Origin: an uncultured Muribaculaceae bacterium
GTDB taxonomy: Bacteria; Bacteroidota; Bacteroidia; Bacteroidales; Muribaculaceae
NCBI GenBank assembly: GCA_944321725.1
Contig: CALUMI010000024.1
Coordinates: 1 to 40,101, forward strand
Direction: 5' to 3'
Length of the DNA stretch: 40,101 nt
The notes under the pieces were generated by a model, which was not told where the DNA came from, searched no databases, and was given only the letters and a program-made list of their open reading frames with translations. Both the position numbers and the translations under genes were made by a program. This document shows positions 1-7,516 of this stretch, one piece after another (the stretch's first letter is position 1; each line of letters opens with the position of its first letter).

Positions 1-36
1 GCTTAAAGAAAATGAACCGAGTTTATAGTAATGAAT

Positions 37-73
37 AAAAAAGAAGGTGCATCGTGCATTACGACACACCTCC
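37..73 (-). terminator. Intrinsic terminator of the rsmA-mgtE-dehydrogenase operon
   Basis: Read on the minus strand, a 10-pair stem (plus-strand arms 46-55 and 61-70, with two G-T pairs and a 5-base loop) can extend outward by about three more pairs. It is followed by a run of T (plus-strand A run 37-42). It lies just past the stop codon of the dehydrogenase, as expected for the end of that transcript. Confidence 0.75.
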
Positions 74-98
74 TTTCCAATCTGTGCGGTTGTTGCTT

Positions 99-1295
99 TT
101 ACAGCTCGATGTCGCCGTTGATTATTTCGTGCCACGGTAGGCCTTTCAGGTTTAGTTGTTCCATGAACGGGTCGGGATCAAACTCTTCGACATTCCAGAC
201 ACCCGGACGTTTCCATTTTCCTTCGAGGAACATCATGGCCCCTATCATTGCCGGCACTCCCGTCGTGTAGCTTACGGCCTGCATTCCGGTTTCCAAATAT
301 GCGGCATGGTGCGAGCAGTTGTTGTAGACGTAGTAGGTCATCGGTTTTCCGTCTTTGTCCTTTCCGCTTATGCGGCACCCGATTGATGTTTCGCCCGTAT
401 AGTTCTCGCCGAGTTCCTTTGGGTTTGGCAAAACGGCTTTGAGGAACTGTATCGGGACAATCTTCATGCCGTTGTAGTCGATTGGCACGATGCTTGCCAT
501 GCCTATGTCCTGAATTACGCGCAGATGCGTAAGGTATTCCTCTCCGAATGTCATCCAGAAACGGGCGCGCTTTATCGACGGATAATGTTTCACAAGACTT
601 TCAAGCTCTTCGTGGTACATCAGATATGATTCGCGCGGGCCTATATTGGGATATGTCAGCGGGCGGTGTACGGAAAGCGGCTCGGTTTCCTTCCATTTGC
701 CGTTTTCGTAGTATTTTCCGCGTTGTGTTATTTCGCGAATGTTGATTTCCGGATTGAAATTGGTGGCGAACGCTTTTCCGTGGTTTCCGGCGTTGCAGTC
801 CACAATGTCGAGATGCTCCATCTCTGAGAAATAATGCTTTGCCGCGTATGCCGTGTATACGCCCGACACGCCCGGGTCGAAACCGCATCCGAGAATGGCT
901 GTCAGTCCGGCCTTCTCAAATTTTTCTTTATAGGCCCATTGCCAGCTGTATTGGTATTTTGCCTCATCGCGCGGCTCGTAGTTGGCTGTGTCCAAGTAGT
1001 TCACGCCGCACTCCAGACATGCGTCCATGATGGTAAGATCCTGATACGGGAGCGCGACATTGATTACTATGTCGGGATGGTGGCGGTTGAACAGCTCGAC
1101 GAGTTGCGGGACACTGTCGGCGTCGACACTGTCGGTCGCGATGTTGTCTTTGCCGATTGCTTTGGCTATCGCGTCGCATTTGCTTTTTGTGCGCGACGCT
1201 ATTACTATCTCATTGAACACATCGGGATTTTGCGCGCATTTGTGGGCCACTACGGTTCCTACTCCGCCCGCTCCGATAATTAAGACTTTTGCCAT
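99..1295 (-). CDS. Saccharopine dehydrogenase-family protein, likely carboxynorspermidine/carboxyspermidine dehydrogenase
   Basis: This is a 398-residue cytosolic NAD(P)-dependent enzyme. The N-terminus has a Rossmann nucleotide-binding fold with GAGGVG at residues 8-13. The rest matches my recollection of the saccharopine dehydrogenase family in the form Bacteroidales use to condense a diamine with aspartate semialdehyde, giving carboxynorspermidine or carboxyspermidine on the way to spermidine. Length is normal for that family (about 400). The ATG at 1295 puts the glycine motif at the usual distance. It lies 42 bases after mgtE on the same strand and ends at a good terminator, so it is probably the last gene of an rsmA-mgtE-dehydrogenase transcript. 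A true saccharopine dehydrogenase (lysine pathway) cannot be excluded from sequence alone, but the polyamine role is the usual one in this order. Confidence 0.85.
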   Translation of the reverse strand: MAKVLIIGAGGVGTVVAHKCAQNPDVFNEIVIASRTKSKCDAIAKAIGKDNIATDSVDADSVPQLVELFNRHHPDIVINVALPYQDLTIMDACLECGVNYLDTANYEPRDEAKYQYSWQWAYKEKFEKAGLTAILGCGFDPGVSGVYTAYAAKHYFSEMEHLDIVDCNAGNHGKAFATNFNPEINIREITQRGKYYENGKWKETEPLSVHRPLTYPNIGPRESYLMYHEELESLVKHYPSIKRARFWMTFGEEYLTHLRVIQDIGMASIVPIDYNGMKIVPIQFLKAVLPNPKELGENYTGETSIGCRISGKDKDGKPMTYYVYNNCSHHAAYLETGMQAVSYTTGVPAMIGAMMFLEGKWKRPGVWNVEEFDPDPFMEQLNLKGLPWHEIINGDIEL

Positions 1296-1337
1296 TTCTT
1301 TTTTCTTGTTATTAGGGTTAGTATTAAAATAATGGGG

Positions 1338-2690
1338 TTATGCGGCAAGCGCGGAGCTTACGAGCATGTATATCATCATTCCTATTATGTCGTTGGTTAT
1401 GGTTATGAACGGCCCTGTGGCAATAGCCGGGTCGACTTTCATTTTTTCGAGAGTCAACGGAACAAATGTGCCGAAAATGGCGGCGAACATCACCACCGCG
1501 AACAGCGATATCGATACCGATACGGTGGTTTGCAAATCCGGTTTGAAAAAGAAAAAGTTGTAGGCGAAAACCAATATTGAGATGATGCACGCGTTGATTA
1601 CTGCAACTCCTATTTCTTTCAGTATCTGTTTTGCGGAATGCTTGAGATCCAACGACCCGTTGGCAAGCCCCTGCACGACGATTGCGGATGACTGTATGCC
1701 TACGTTTCCTCCGGTGCCTCCGATTAGGGGAATGAACAGCGCCATCGACGGATTGGCGGCAAATCCCGCCTCGAAGTTTCCGAGTATCAGCGAATTGGAA
1801 AGGCCTCCTATCATTCCTATCAGAAGCCATGGCAGGCGGGCTTTGGTCTGGTCGAGCAGCTTGTCGCGTGTCTCTATGTCGGTGGAGATACCTGACGCCA
1901 ACTGGTAGTTTCGCTCGGCTTGTTCGCGGGCCTCGTCCATCACGTCGTCGAATGTGATTCTTCCGACGAGCCTTCCTATGGAGTCGACTACGGGCATCAC
2001 TGACAAGTCGTATTTTTCGAAGGCGAGCACCACCTCGTCGATTGGCTCGTTGGCTTTAACCGATATGGGGTCGGTTTCCATTATGTGTTTTATTTTCGAT
2101 ACCGACGGGTGGGTAATCAGTGTCTTGAGCGGAAGGATGCCTTTCAGCCGGCGGTCGTCGTCAACCACATAGACATAGTAAATCTCGTCCATGTCTTCAG
2201 CCTGCTCGCGCATACGTTTCACGCATTCGGGCATGCTCCAATTCTCGTTGACCACAATCATCTCCTTGCCCATAAGACTGCCGGCGGTGTCGTCGTCGTA
2301 TTTCATCAGGTCGATAATCGACCCGGCCTGCACCACGTCGTCGACATGCGAGAGCACATCTTCCTGGTCCTCTTTGTCGAGCTCTTGTATAAGGTCTACG
2401 GCATCATCGGTGTCAAGATGCTCGACGAATTGTTTGGCGATTTCTTTGTTCGACATGTTGTCGAGAAGGCGGTGACGGTCGTCCTCGTCGAGTTCCATGA
2501 GCATGTCGGCTGCCGTGTCGCCATCCAGCAGGGAAACCACAAATTCAGCCTCGTCGGTGTCTAAATGCTGCAGCAGCTCCGCAATGTCGGCCGGATGCAA
2601 ATCGTCGAGAATCTCTTTTGTCTTTTCCTTGTTCTCCGCTTTTATGTAGGAAATGAGCTCGTTGATAAATTCGTCGGTAAATTCTTTCAT
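1338..2690 (-). CDS. mgtE: Magnesium transporter MgtE
   Basis: The 450-residue protein has the full MgtE layout. Residues about 30-130 are the acidic superhelical MgtE_N domain with repeated DLHPADIAELL-like segments. Residues about 135-260 are a CBS-domain pair that senses cytosolic Mg2+. Residues about 285-450 are the five-helix membrane pore domain, with GGNVGIQSSA as the local form of the pore-lining signature. It is an inner-membrane Mg2+ channel gated by internal Mg2+. The start lies 7 bases after the rsmA stop, so the two are probably translated from one mRNA; an rsmA-mgtE pairing is familiar in Bacteroidales. Nothing is truncated or unusual. Confidence 0.96.
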   Translation of the reverse strand: MKEFTDEFINELISYIKAENKEKTKEILDDLHPADIAELLQHLDTDEAEFVVSLLDGDTAADMLMELDEDDRHRLLDNMSNKEIAKQFVEHLDTDDAVDLIQELDKEDQEDVLSHVDDVVQAGSIIDLMKYDDDTAGSLMGKEMIVVNENWSMPECVKRMREQAEDMDEIYYVYVVDDDRRLKGILPLKTLITHPSVSKIKHIMETDPISVKANEPIDEVVLAFEKYDLSVMPVVDSIGRLVGRITFDDVMDEAREQAERNYQLASGISTDIETRDKLLDQTKARLPWLLIGMIGGLSNSLILGNFEAGFAANPSMALFIPLIGGTGGNVGIQSSAIVVQGLANGSLDLKHSAKQILKEIGVAVINACIISILVFAYNFFFFKPDLQTTVSVSISLFAVVMFAAIFGTFVPLTLEKMKVDPAIATGPFITITNDIIGMMIYMLVSSALAA

Positions 2691-2697
2691 CGATTCT

Positions 2698-3462
2698 TCA
2701 ATTTAATAGATTTGTGAGTATGACGAACTCTTCGACTGACAGTTGTTCCGGACGTTTGCTGAACATAGGGTCGGCAAGTGCCGCCGGGTCTTTTGCCAAC
2801 GGGCGGATGGAGTTGCGCAATGTCTTGCGCCGTTGCCCGAACGCGGTTTTTACCACTGTTTTGAATCTCGACTCATCGCAGTCGAGGCGGGAGCGGCTGT
2901 TGCGGGTAAGCCTGATTACGCCTGATTTTACTTTTGGGGGCGGATTGAACACGTTTTCATCGACGGTGAAAAGATATTCGGTGTCGTACCATGCCTGCAG
3001 GAGCACAGACAGTATTCCGTAGGTCTTTGAGCCCGGCTTTGCCGTTATGCGCTCGGCTACCTCTTTTTGCAGCATTCCGCTGCAGCATGTCACTTGTTCT
3101 TTGTGCTCGAGCACTTTGAAAAAAATCTGCGAGGAGATGTTGTATGGATAGTTGCCTATGACACAAAATTTATCGCTGAAAATCAGGCTCAAATCGGTTT
3201 TCAGAAAATCTTCGGCAAGTATCCGGCCTCTAAGCTCCGGAAAATTGTCGTTTAGAAAACCGACCGACTCATTGTCGAGCTCAACCACTTTCAGGTCATG
3301 GCCTTTGTCGATTAGGTATCGCGTAAGTACGCCCATACCCGGCCCTACTTCCAAGACAGGTGTGCCGATATGGCTGTCGAGTGTGCCGGCTATGCGTTCG
3401 GCAACCGACAGGTCGGTCAGAAAATGCTGCCCCAACGATTTTTTAGGCTTTACTAACTGCAT
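2698..3462 (-). CDS. rsmA: 16S rRNA (adenine1518-N6/adenine1519-N6)-dimethyltransferase RsmA
   Basis: RsmA (KsgA) dimethylates two adjacent adenines in helix 45 of 16S rRNA late in small-subunit assembly, using S-adenosylmethionine. Visible motifs are the N-terminal KPKKSLGQHFL segment, the SAM-binding LEVGPGMGVLT, and NYPYN (the family's NLPYN catalytic motif). An upstream ATG at 3489 would add nine residues, but it is formed by the CAT inside a repeated promoter-like element at 3477-3508, so I start at 3462, which gives the usual MxxxKPKKSLGQHF beginning and 254 residues. mgtE follows 7 bases downstream. Confidence 0.95.
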   Translation of the reverse strand: MQLVKPKKSLGQHFLTDLSVAERIAGTLDSHIGTPVLEVGPGMGVLTRYLIDKGHDLKVVELDNESVGFLNDNFPELRGRILAEDFLKTDLSLIFSDKFCVIGNYPYNISSQIFFKVLEHKEQVTCCSGMLQKEVAERITAKPGSKTYGILSVLLQAWYDTEYLFTVDENVFNPPPKVKSGVIRLTRNSRSRLDCDESRFKTVVKTAFGQRRKTLRNSIRPLAKDPAALADPMFSKRPEQLSVEEFVILTNLLN

Positions 3463-3476
3463 GGTAGTTGTGTCTG

Positions 3477-3585
3477 TTTTGCATTGCACTCGATTTGCGC
3501 TATCTTCTCATAAGACAGGCTGCAACCCGGCAATGAAAATCAATTGGGCTTGATTTTGCATTGCACTCGATTTGCACTATCTTTG
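3477..3585. repeat. Palindromic promoter-bearing element, one and a half tandem units
   Basis: A complete unit spans 3512-3585. Its left arm contains AAGACAGGCTGC and then GCAATGAAAATCAA (3530-3543), facing TTGATTTTGCATTGC (3550-3564). Its right arm ends with TGCACTCGATTTGC and TATCTTTG. A second right arm (3478-3508) with the same geometry but a decayed -7 box (TATCTTCT) lies just upstream. The same arrangement recurs before namZ at 33021-33167. Confidence 0.8.
3555..3585 (+). promoter_or_regulatory. Promoter of the flippase gene, Bacteroidota type
   Basis: TTTG at 3555-3558 and TATCTTTG at 3578-3585 are separated by 19 bases, an exact fit to the Bacteroidota primary sigma consensus. Transcription should start near 3592, which excludes the in-frame ATG at 3544 as the start of the downstream gene. 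Confidence 0.8.
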
Positions 3586-3592
3586 CAAGTGG

Positions 3593-3623
3593 CAAAATTA
3601 CATAATATTTTGGAAAAATTCAA
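3593..3623 (-). promoter_or_regulatory. Possible divergent promoter for rsmA
   Basis: On the minus strand, TAATTTTG (plus 3593-3600) is preceded 20 bases upstream by TTG (plus 3621-3623). If used, it faces and overlaps the flippase promoter and gives rsmA a leader of about 120 bases that contains the palindromic element. Only the -7 box is a full match. Confidence 0.35.
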
Positions 3624-4647
3624 CATTAAAAAGGCGTTGAGCTACACTGTCAAGATAGGTTTGCCTATCGCCATAGGCGTATGCCTGTTTTATTGGCTCT
3701 ATAATAATGTGGATGTCGCCGAGATGCGTGAGATATTGCGCTATGACGTGAATTACAGATGGATATTCCTGATGTTGGCAATCAGTGTTTTCAGCCATGT
3801 TTTCAGAGGGCTTCGCTGGCGTTTGCAGTTGCGCTCGATAGGCATCGATGTGCCTGCGGCTCCCGTTGTTGTGTCGATATTCGGCACTTATGCTGTCAAT
3901 CTGATATTCCCCCGTCTTGGCGAGGTGTGGAGGTGCGGTTATATAGCCCGCCGCCAGAATGCCTCCTTTACTAAAGTGGTAGGCTCTATGGTGGCCGACC
4001 GTCTTAGCGACACTGTCACGGTGCTCGTGCTGACGGTTGTGGCTGTTTTGCTTGCCGGTCCGGCTTTTGATAAGTTTTTTGCCACATTTCCGCAGGTGAA
4101 AGACGGATTGTGGAACCTGCTGACTTCGCCTTATCTGTGGGCGGGGTGCGCCATCGCTGTCGTCGCTGTAGTGGCATTGTTCCGGTTTGGCTCGTCCAAC
4201 AGGTTGGTGTGCAGGGTAAGAGATATGGTGGCAAATGTTTGGCAGGGGTTTGCGGCCATTGCGAAGATGGAGGGGAAGTGGATGTTTCTGCTTTATACAG
4301 TGCTTATATGGGGCTGCTATTTCATTCAGCTCTATGTCTGCTTCTTTGCTTTTGACTTCACTTCCGGTTTGGGTATTGTATGCGCTTTGGTGTGCTTCGT
4401 GCTGAGCAGCATAAGCATGGGAATACCTACAAACGGGGGGTTGGGCGCTTGGCATATAGCTGTGATATTCGGGCTGTCGCTTTACGGTGTCGGCAACTTC
4501 TCGTTCGATAGTCCTGACGCGAGGGCTTCGGCGTTTGCCATGCTTGTGTGGGGAGCTCAGACATTGTTGTTGATATTGCTTGGAATATATACATATATAT
4601 ATGTGTGTGTTGACAAGCCTAAAAAGAATATAGGAAAGGGGAAATAG
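3610..4647 (+). CDS. Flippase-like membrane protein (lysylphosphatidylglycerol synthase transmembrane/YbhN family)
   Basis: A polytopic inner-membrane protein of about 345 residues with many hydrophobic helices. It matches the family of flippase-like membrane domains (LPG_synthase_TM, related to YbhN and AglD). The C-terminal helix region has the characteristic PTNGGLGAWH segment. Substrate is unknown; family members are thought to move or handle lipid-linked compounds. Start choice: the in-frame ATG at 3544 lies upstream of the -33 box, so translation must begin later. TTG at 3610 (protein begins xEKFNIKKAL) and GTG at 3589 are the candidates, and I prefer 3610. The small membrane protein gene begins 6 bases after the stop and is probably co-transcribed. 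Confidence 0.85.
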   Translation: MEKFNIKKALSYTVKIGLPIAIGVCLFYWLYNNVDVAEMREILRYDVNYRWIFLMLAISVFSHVFRGLRWRLQLRSIGIDVPAAPVVVSIFGTYAVNLIFPRLGEVWRCGYIARRQNASFTKVVGSMVADRLSDTVTVLVLTVVAVLLAGPAFDKFFATFPQVKDGLWNLLTSPYLWAGCAIAVVAVVALFRFGSSNRLVCRVRDMVANVWQGFAAIAKMEGKWMFLLYTVLIWGCYFIQLYVCFFAFDFTSGLGIVCALVCFVLSSISMGIPTNGGLGAWHIAVIFGLSLYGVGNFSFDSPDARASAFAMLVWGAQTLLLILLGIYTYIYVCVDKPKKNIGKGK

Positions 4648-4653
4648 TGGGTT

Positions 4654-5241
4654 ATGGCATTGCGGTTGGACGATTTTTTTGATGACAATGACGACGGTGT
4701 GAGGAAAGACGACAGCCGGACTGACCCGGCGCGGGCTTCTGATGCCGCCGAAGCAAAGCAGCCGGGTGAGAGCGGCTCCTCCGGCTTTTCCGATGACGAT
4801 GATTTTGAGGACGATTTCATTGTGTCCGGCGGACAAAGGCGTAAGCGCATTTATTTGAAAGTGGGGCTGTCGGTTGTCGGGTTGCTTGTCGTCGTGCTTG
4901 TTGTGCGGTCGTTGTTCTTCGCGCCGGCGGCTTCCGAAGGGGTGATGCGCGGCTATGTGGTCTCGTTTGAGAAATCCGGAATTATGTTTGACTCTTATGA
5001 GGGAGTTTTTGTTCCTGACTCGCCGTTCGATACGGCTTCGGTGCGTTTCTCCACCACCGACCAGCAGGTTGGCAGGCGTATTTTTCAGGCAATGCGTACT
5101 GACAGTGTGATAGTATTGGACTATAAGCGTTACAATAAGTCTTTGCCGTGGCGCGGCAGCTCATCCACGATAGTGACTTGTGCCGGGACTGTGGCTACTG
5201 CGCCTGTTTCAGTGTCAAAGCCATCCATTCGTCGCGACTGA
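4654..5241 (+). CDS. Small single-pass membrane protein of unknown function
   Basis: The 195-residue protein has a strongly acidic, disordered N-terminal part (residues 1-60, many D, E, S), a basic patch GQRRKR, and one transmembrane helix at about 68-90. An extracytoplasmic domain of about 100 residues follows, with SFEKSGIMFDSYEG and a later SLPWRGSS segment. The topology suggests a cytoplasmic acidic tail and a periplasmic domain. It resembles a group of short Bacteroidales membrane proteins that, as I recall, sometimes carry a misleading 6-phosphogluconate dehydrogenase label; no dehydrogenase features are present. It follows the flippase-like gene by 6 bases and may work with it. Confidence 0.75.
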   Translation: MALRLDDFFDDNDDGVRKDDSRTDPARASDAAEAKQPGESGSSGFSDDDDFEDDFIVSGGQRRKRIYLKVGLSVVGLLVVVLVVRSLFFAPAASEGVMRGYVVSFEKSGIMFDSYEGVFVPDSPFDTASVRFSTTDQQVGRRIFQAMRTDSVIVLDYKRYNKSLPWRGSSSTIVTCAGTVATAPVSVSKPSIRRD

Positions 5242-5337
5242 TTGCAAGTGTTGTGCTGTGACGTGGTTGTTGCTTATATTATTGTACGCTAAAAGTGTGG
5301 TATGGAATGTAATAAGCTGATATTTTATGACGATGTC

Positions 5338-5430
5338 AGCCGCTTGGCGGCTACACAGCTTTAACCCCATGCAAGCGGAGCGCAGCTTGGGGTATGGCTG
5401 CTCTCCTTCCTTTCGGCCTCATAGAGGCCG
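5338..5430. repeat. Intergenic hairpin-module mosaic (copy 1)
   Basis: The 380-base spacer before rplM holds three consecutive hairpins: AGCCGC-TTG-GCGGCT (5338-5352), CCCCA...TGGGG (5365-5392), and CGGCCTC-ATA-GAGGCCG (5414-5430). Variants of these modules occur near 8478, 17306, 32946 and 39130. No open reading frame in the spacer looks genuine. Confidence 0.75.
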
Positions 5431-5479
5431 CACTCGACACACCGGCCTCCAAAAAATGATGAGGAAAATTGCGCAAGTG

Positions 5480-5510
5480 TTTGATTTTTAAAATAAATGC
5501 TTTACCTTTG
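5480..5510 (+). promoter_or_regulatory. Promoter of the rplM-rpsI-rpsB-tsf operon
   Basis: TTTG at 5480-5483 and TACCTTTG at 5503-5510 are spaced by 19 bases, a full consensus match. The start site would be near 5517, leaving a leader of about 105 bases before rplM. That is long enough to hold a ribosomal-protein autoregulatory structure, although I did not identify a named leader motif. Confidence 0.8.
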
Positions 5511-5621
5511 CAGTCCGATTATATCCAAAATTAGCGTTTTTGTGTCGCTGTTGAAGCTTTTGGCCGGGCGGATACAGGAGGCATAATTTGTGTAATTAAC
5601 TTTTAATCAATTTATTAAAAA

Positions 5622-6101
5622 GTGGATGCTTTAAGTTACAAAACAGTTTCAGCTAATGCTGCGACAGCTCAAAAGGAATGGGTTGTAGTTGATGCGACCG
5701 ACCAAGTTTTGGGTCGTTTTTGCGCTAAAGTCGCAAAATTGCTTCGCGGAAAATACAAACCGAGCTACACTCCCCATGTGGACTGTGGCGACAATGTGAT
5801 TGTCATCAATGCCGACAAGATAGCGTTGACGGGCAAGAAATGGACAGACCGTATTTATCTTTCTTACACGGGGTATCCCGGCGGACAGCGTGAGGCCACT
5901 CCGGCTATTTTGAGGCAGAAATCTTTCAACAAGCATTTTAAGGCGGGGAAAAATCCTCTGTTCTTGAAGGTTATGAAAGGTATGCTTCCGAAAAACCGTC
6001 TTGGCCGCCATTTGATTGGCAACCTTTATGTGTACAACGGTCCGGAACATCCGCATGCGGCTCAGAATCCCAAAGTAATCGACATCAACAAGCTTAAATA
6101 A
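5622..6101 (+). CDS. rplM: 50S ribosomal protein L13
   Basis: L13 is an early-assembling protein of the large subunit. The 159-residue sequence is clear, with KEWVVVDATDQVLGR, LLRGKYKPSYTPHVDCGD and MLPKNRLGRHL. It begins with GTG at 5622, giving MDALSYKT, the same N-terminus as other Bacteroidales L13 proteins; no better ATG exists. It is the first gene of a four-gene translation operon, and rpsI follows after 9 bases. Confidence 0.98.
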   Translation: MDALSYKTVSANAATAQKEWVVVDATDQVLGRFCAKVAKLLRGKYKPSYTPHVDCGDNVIVINADKIALTGKKWTDRIYLSYTGYPGGQREATPAILRQKSFNKHFKAGKNPLFLKVMKGMLPKNRLGRHLIGNLYVYNGPEHPHAAQNPKVIDINKLK

Positions 6102-6110
6102 TTCGGAAGT

Positions 6111-6497
6111 ATGGAACAGATTAATGCAGTAGGCCGCCGTAAGGCAGCGATCGCCCGTGTTTTTGTGAAAGAGGGAACAGGCGTTATCACTATCAATAAA
6201 CGCACATTGGAGCACTATTTTCCAAATCCTATACTTCAATATATTGTAAAGCAGCCGTTGAACACGGTTGACGCTCTCGGAAAATACGATATCACCGTCA
6301 ATATGATAGGTGGCGGTTTCACCGGTCAGGCAGAGGCTTTGCGTCTTGGCATAGCGCGCGCATTGGTGAAAATCAATCCTGACGACAAGCAGGCTTTGCG
6401 CGCCGCAGGATTCATCACTCGCGATTCCCGTGTGGTAGAGCGTAAGAAACCGGGTCGTCCGAAAGCGCGTAAGAGATTCCAGTTCAGTAAACGTTAA
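6111..6497 (+). CDS. rpsI: 30S ribosomal protein S9
   Basis: S9 binds the head of the small subunit, and its C-terminal tail reaches the P site. The 128-residue protein has GRRKAAIARV near the start, GGGFTGQAEALRLGIARAL in the middle and the conserved basic end KKPGRPKARKRFQFSKR, ending in SKR as is typical. It follows rplM by 9 bases, the near-universal L13-S9 pair. Confidence 0.98.
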   Translation: MEQINAVGRRKAAIARVFVKEGTGVITINKRTLEHYFPNPILQYIVKQPLNTVDALGKYDITVNMIGGGFTGQAEALRLGIARALVKINPDDKQALRAAGFITRDSRVVERKKPGRPKARKRFQFSKR

Positions 6498-6622
6498 TGT
6501 TTTACCGGCGGATTTACAATTAGTGTTTAGTATCCAAATTGTCAAGACTTGCCTGCGCCGCGGGCGTTGGAGCTACTTGGCGATTGTATTAAGTAGAATG
6601 TAAACAAATAATAAAAAGAAAA

Positions 6623-7480
6623 ATGTCAACACCAACTTTTGAACAGTTATTGGAAGCAGGCTGCCATTTCGGCCACTTGAAACGCAAATGGAATCCTGCC
6701 ATGGCTCCGTATATTTTCATGGAGCGCAACGGTATCCACATTATTGACCTTTATAAGACTGCCGCTAAGCTCGAAGAGGCGGCTGCGGCTCTTAAAAATA
6801 TCGCTAAATCGGGTAAAAAAGTGCTTTTCGTGGCTACGAAAAAGCAAGCTAAACAGGTAGTTGCCGACAAGGCTTCTGCCATCAACATGCCCTACGTAAT
6901 AGAGCGTTGGCCGGGCGGAATGCTCACCAACTTCCCTACTATCCGTAAGGCTGTGAAGAAAATGGCAAGCATCGACAAGATGACTAAAGACGGCACTTTC
7001 GACAATCTTTCGAAACGCGAGCGTCTGCAAATCACTCGTCAGCGCGCCAAATTGGAGAAAAACCTCGGCTCTATCGCCGACCTCAACCGTCTGCCGTCGG
7101 CTTTGTTTGTTGTCGATGTGATGAAAGAGCATATCGCTGTGGCTGAGGCTAACCGTCTTGGTATTCCGGTGTTTGGAATGGTTGACACGAACTCCAATCC
7201 GGATGTTGTGGATTTTGTTATCCCGTGCAACGACGACGCGTCAAAATCTATCGAAATAGTGCTCGACACTGTGTGTGCGGCAATGGCTGAAGGCTTGGAA
7301 GAGCGCAAAGCAGAAAAGGCTGACGCTCCTGCTGCCGACGGCGAGGAGAAAGACGCTGCCGCTCCGAAGCGTGAGCGCCGTCGCATCCGCAAAGCGGCAT
7401 CTGACGCGGCTGAGAAAGTAGAAGTTCCGGCAGAAACGGCTGAAGAGGCACCCGCCGCAGAGGAGAAGGCTGCTGAGTAA
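6623..7480 (+). CDS. rpsB: 30S ribosomal protein S2
   Basis: The 285-residue protein has the standard S2 body at residues 1-225, with QLLEAGCHFGHLKRKWNP, YVIERWPGGMLTNFPTI and FVVDVMKEHIAVAEANRLGIP. A long low-complexity tail rich in A, E, K and R (about 228-285) follows, a known feature of Bacteroidetes S2. A 125-base gap separates it from rpsI; I found no full-consensus promoter there, so it is probably read from the rplM promoter. The tsf gene follows at 36 bases, the usual S2-EF-Ts pairing. Confidence 0.98.
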   Translation: MSTPTFEQLLEAGCHFGHLKRKWNPAMAPYIFMERNGIHIIDLYKTAAKLEEAAAALKNIAKSGKKVLFVATKKQAKQVVADKASAINMPYVIERWPGGMLTNFPTIRKAVKKMASIDKMTKDGTFDNLSKRERLQITRQRAKLEKNLGSIADLNRLPSALFVVDVMKEHIAVAEANRLGIPVFGMVDTNSNPDVVDFVIPCNDDASKSIEIVLDTVCAAMAEGLEERKAEKADAPAADGEEKDAAAPKRERRRIRKAASDAAEKVEVPAETAEEAPAAEEKAAE

Positions 7481-7516
7481 ATCATTAATAACAACTAAAA
7501 AACAATTATTTAGAAT

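Noticed and set aside
3598..4836. A 412-codon minus-strand open frame opposite the flippase-like gene
   Set aside because: Same reasoning: no family features, and the plus-strand protein has a clear helix pattern, a promoter and a partner gene.
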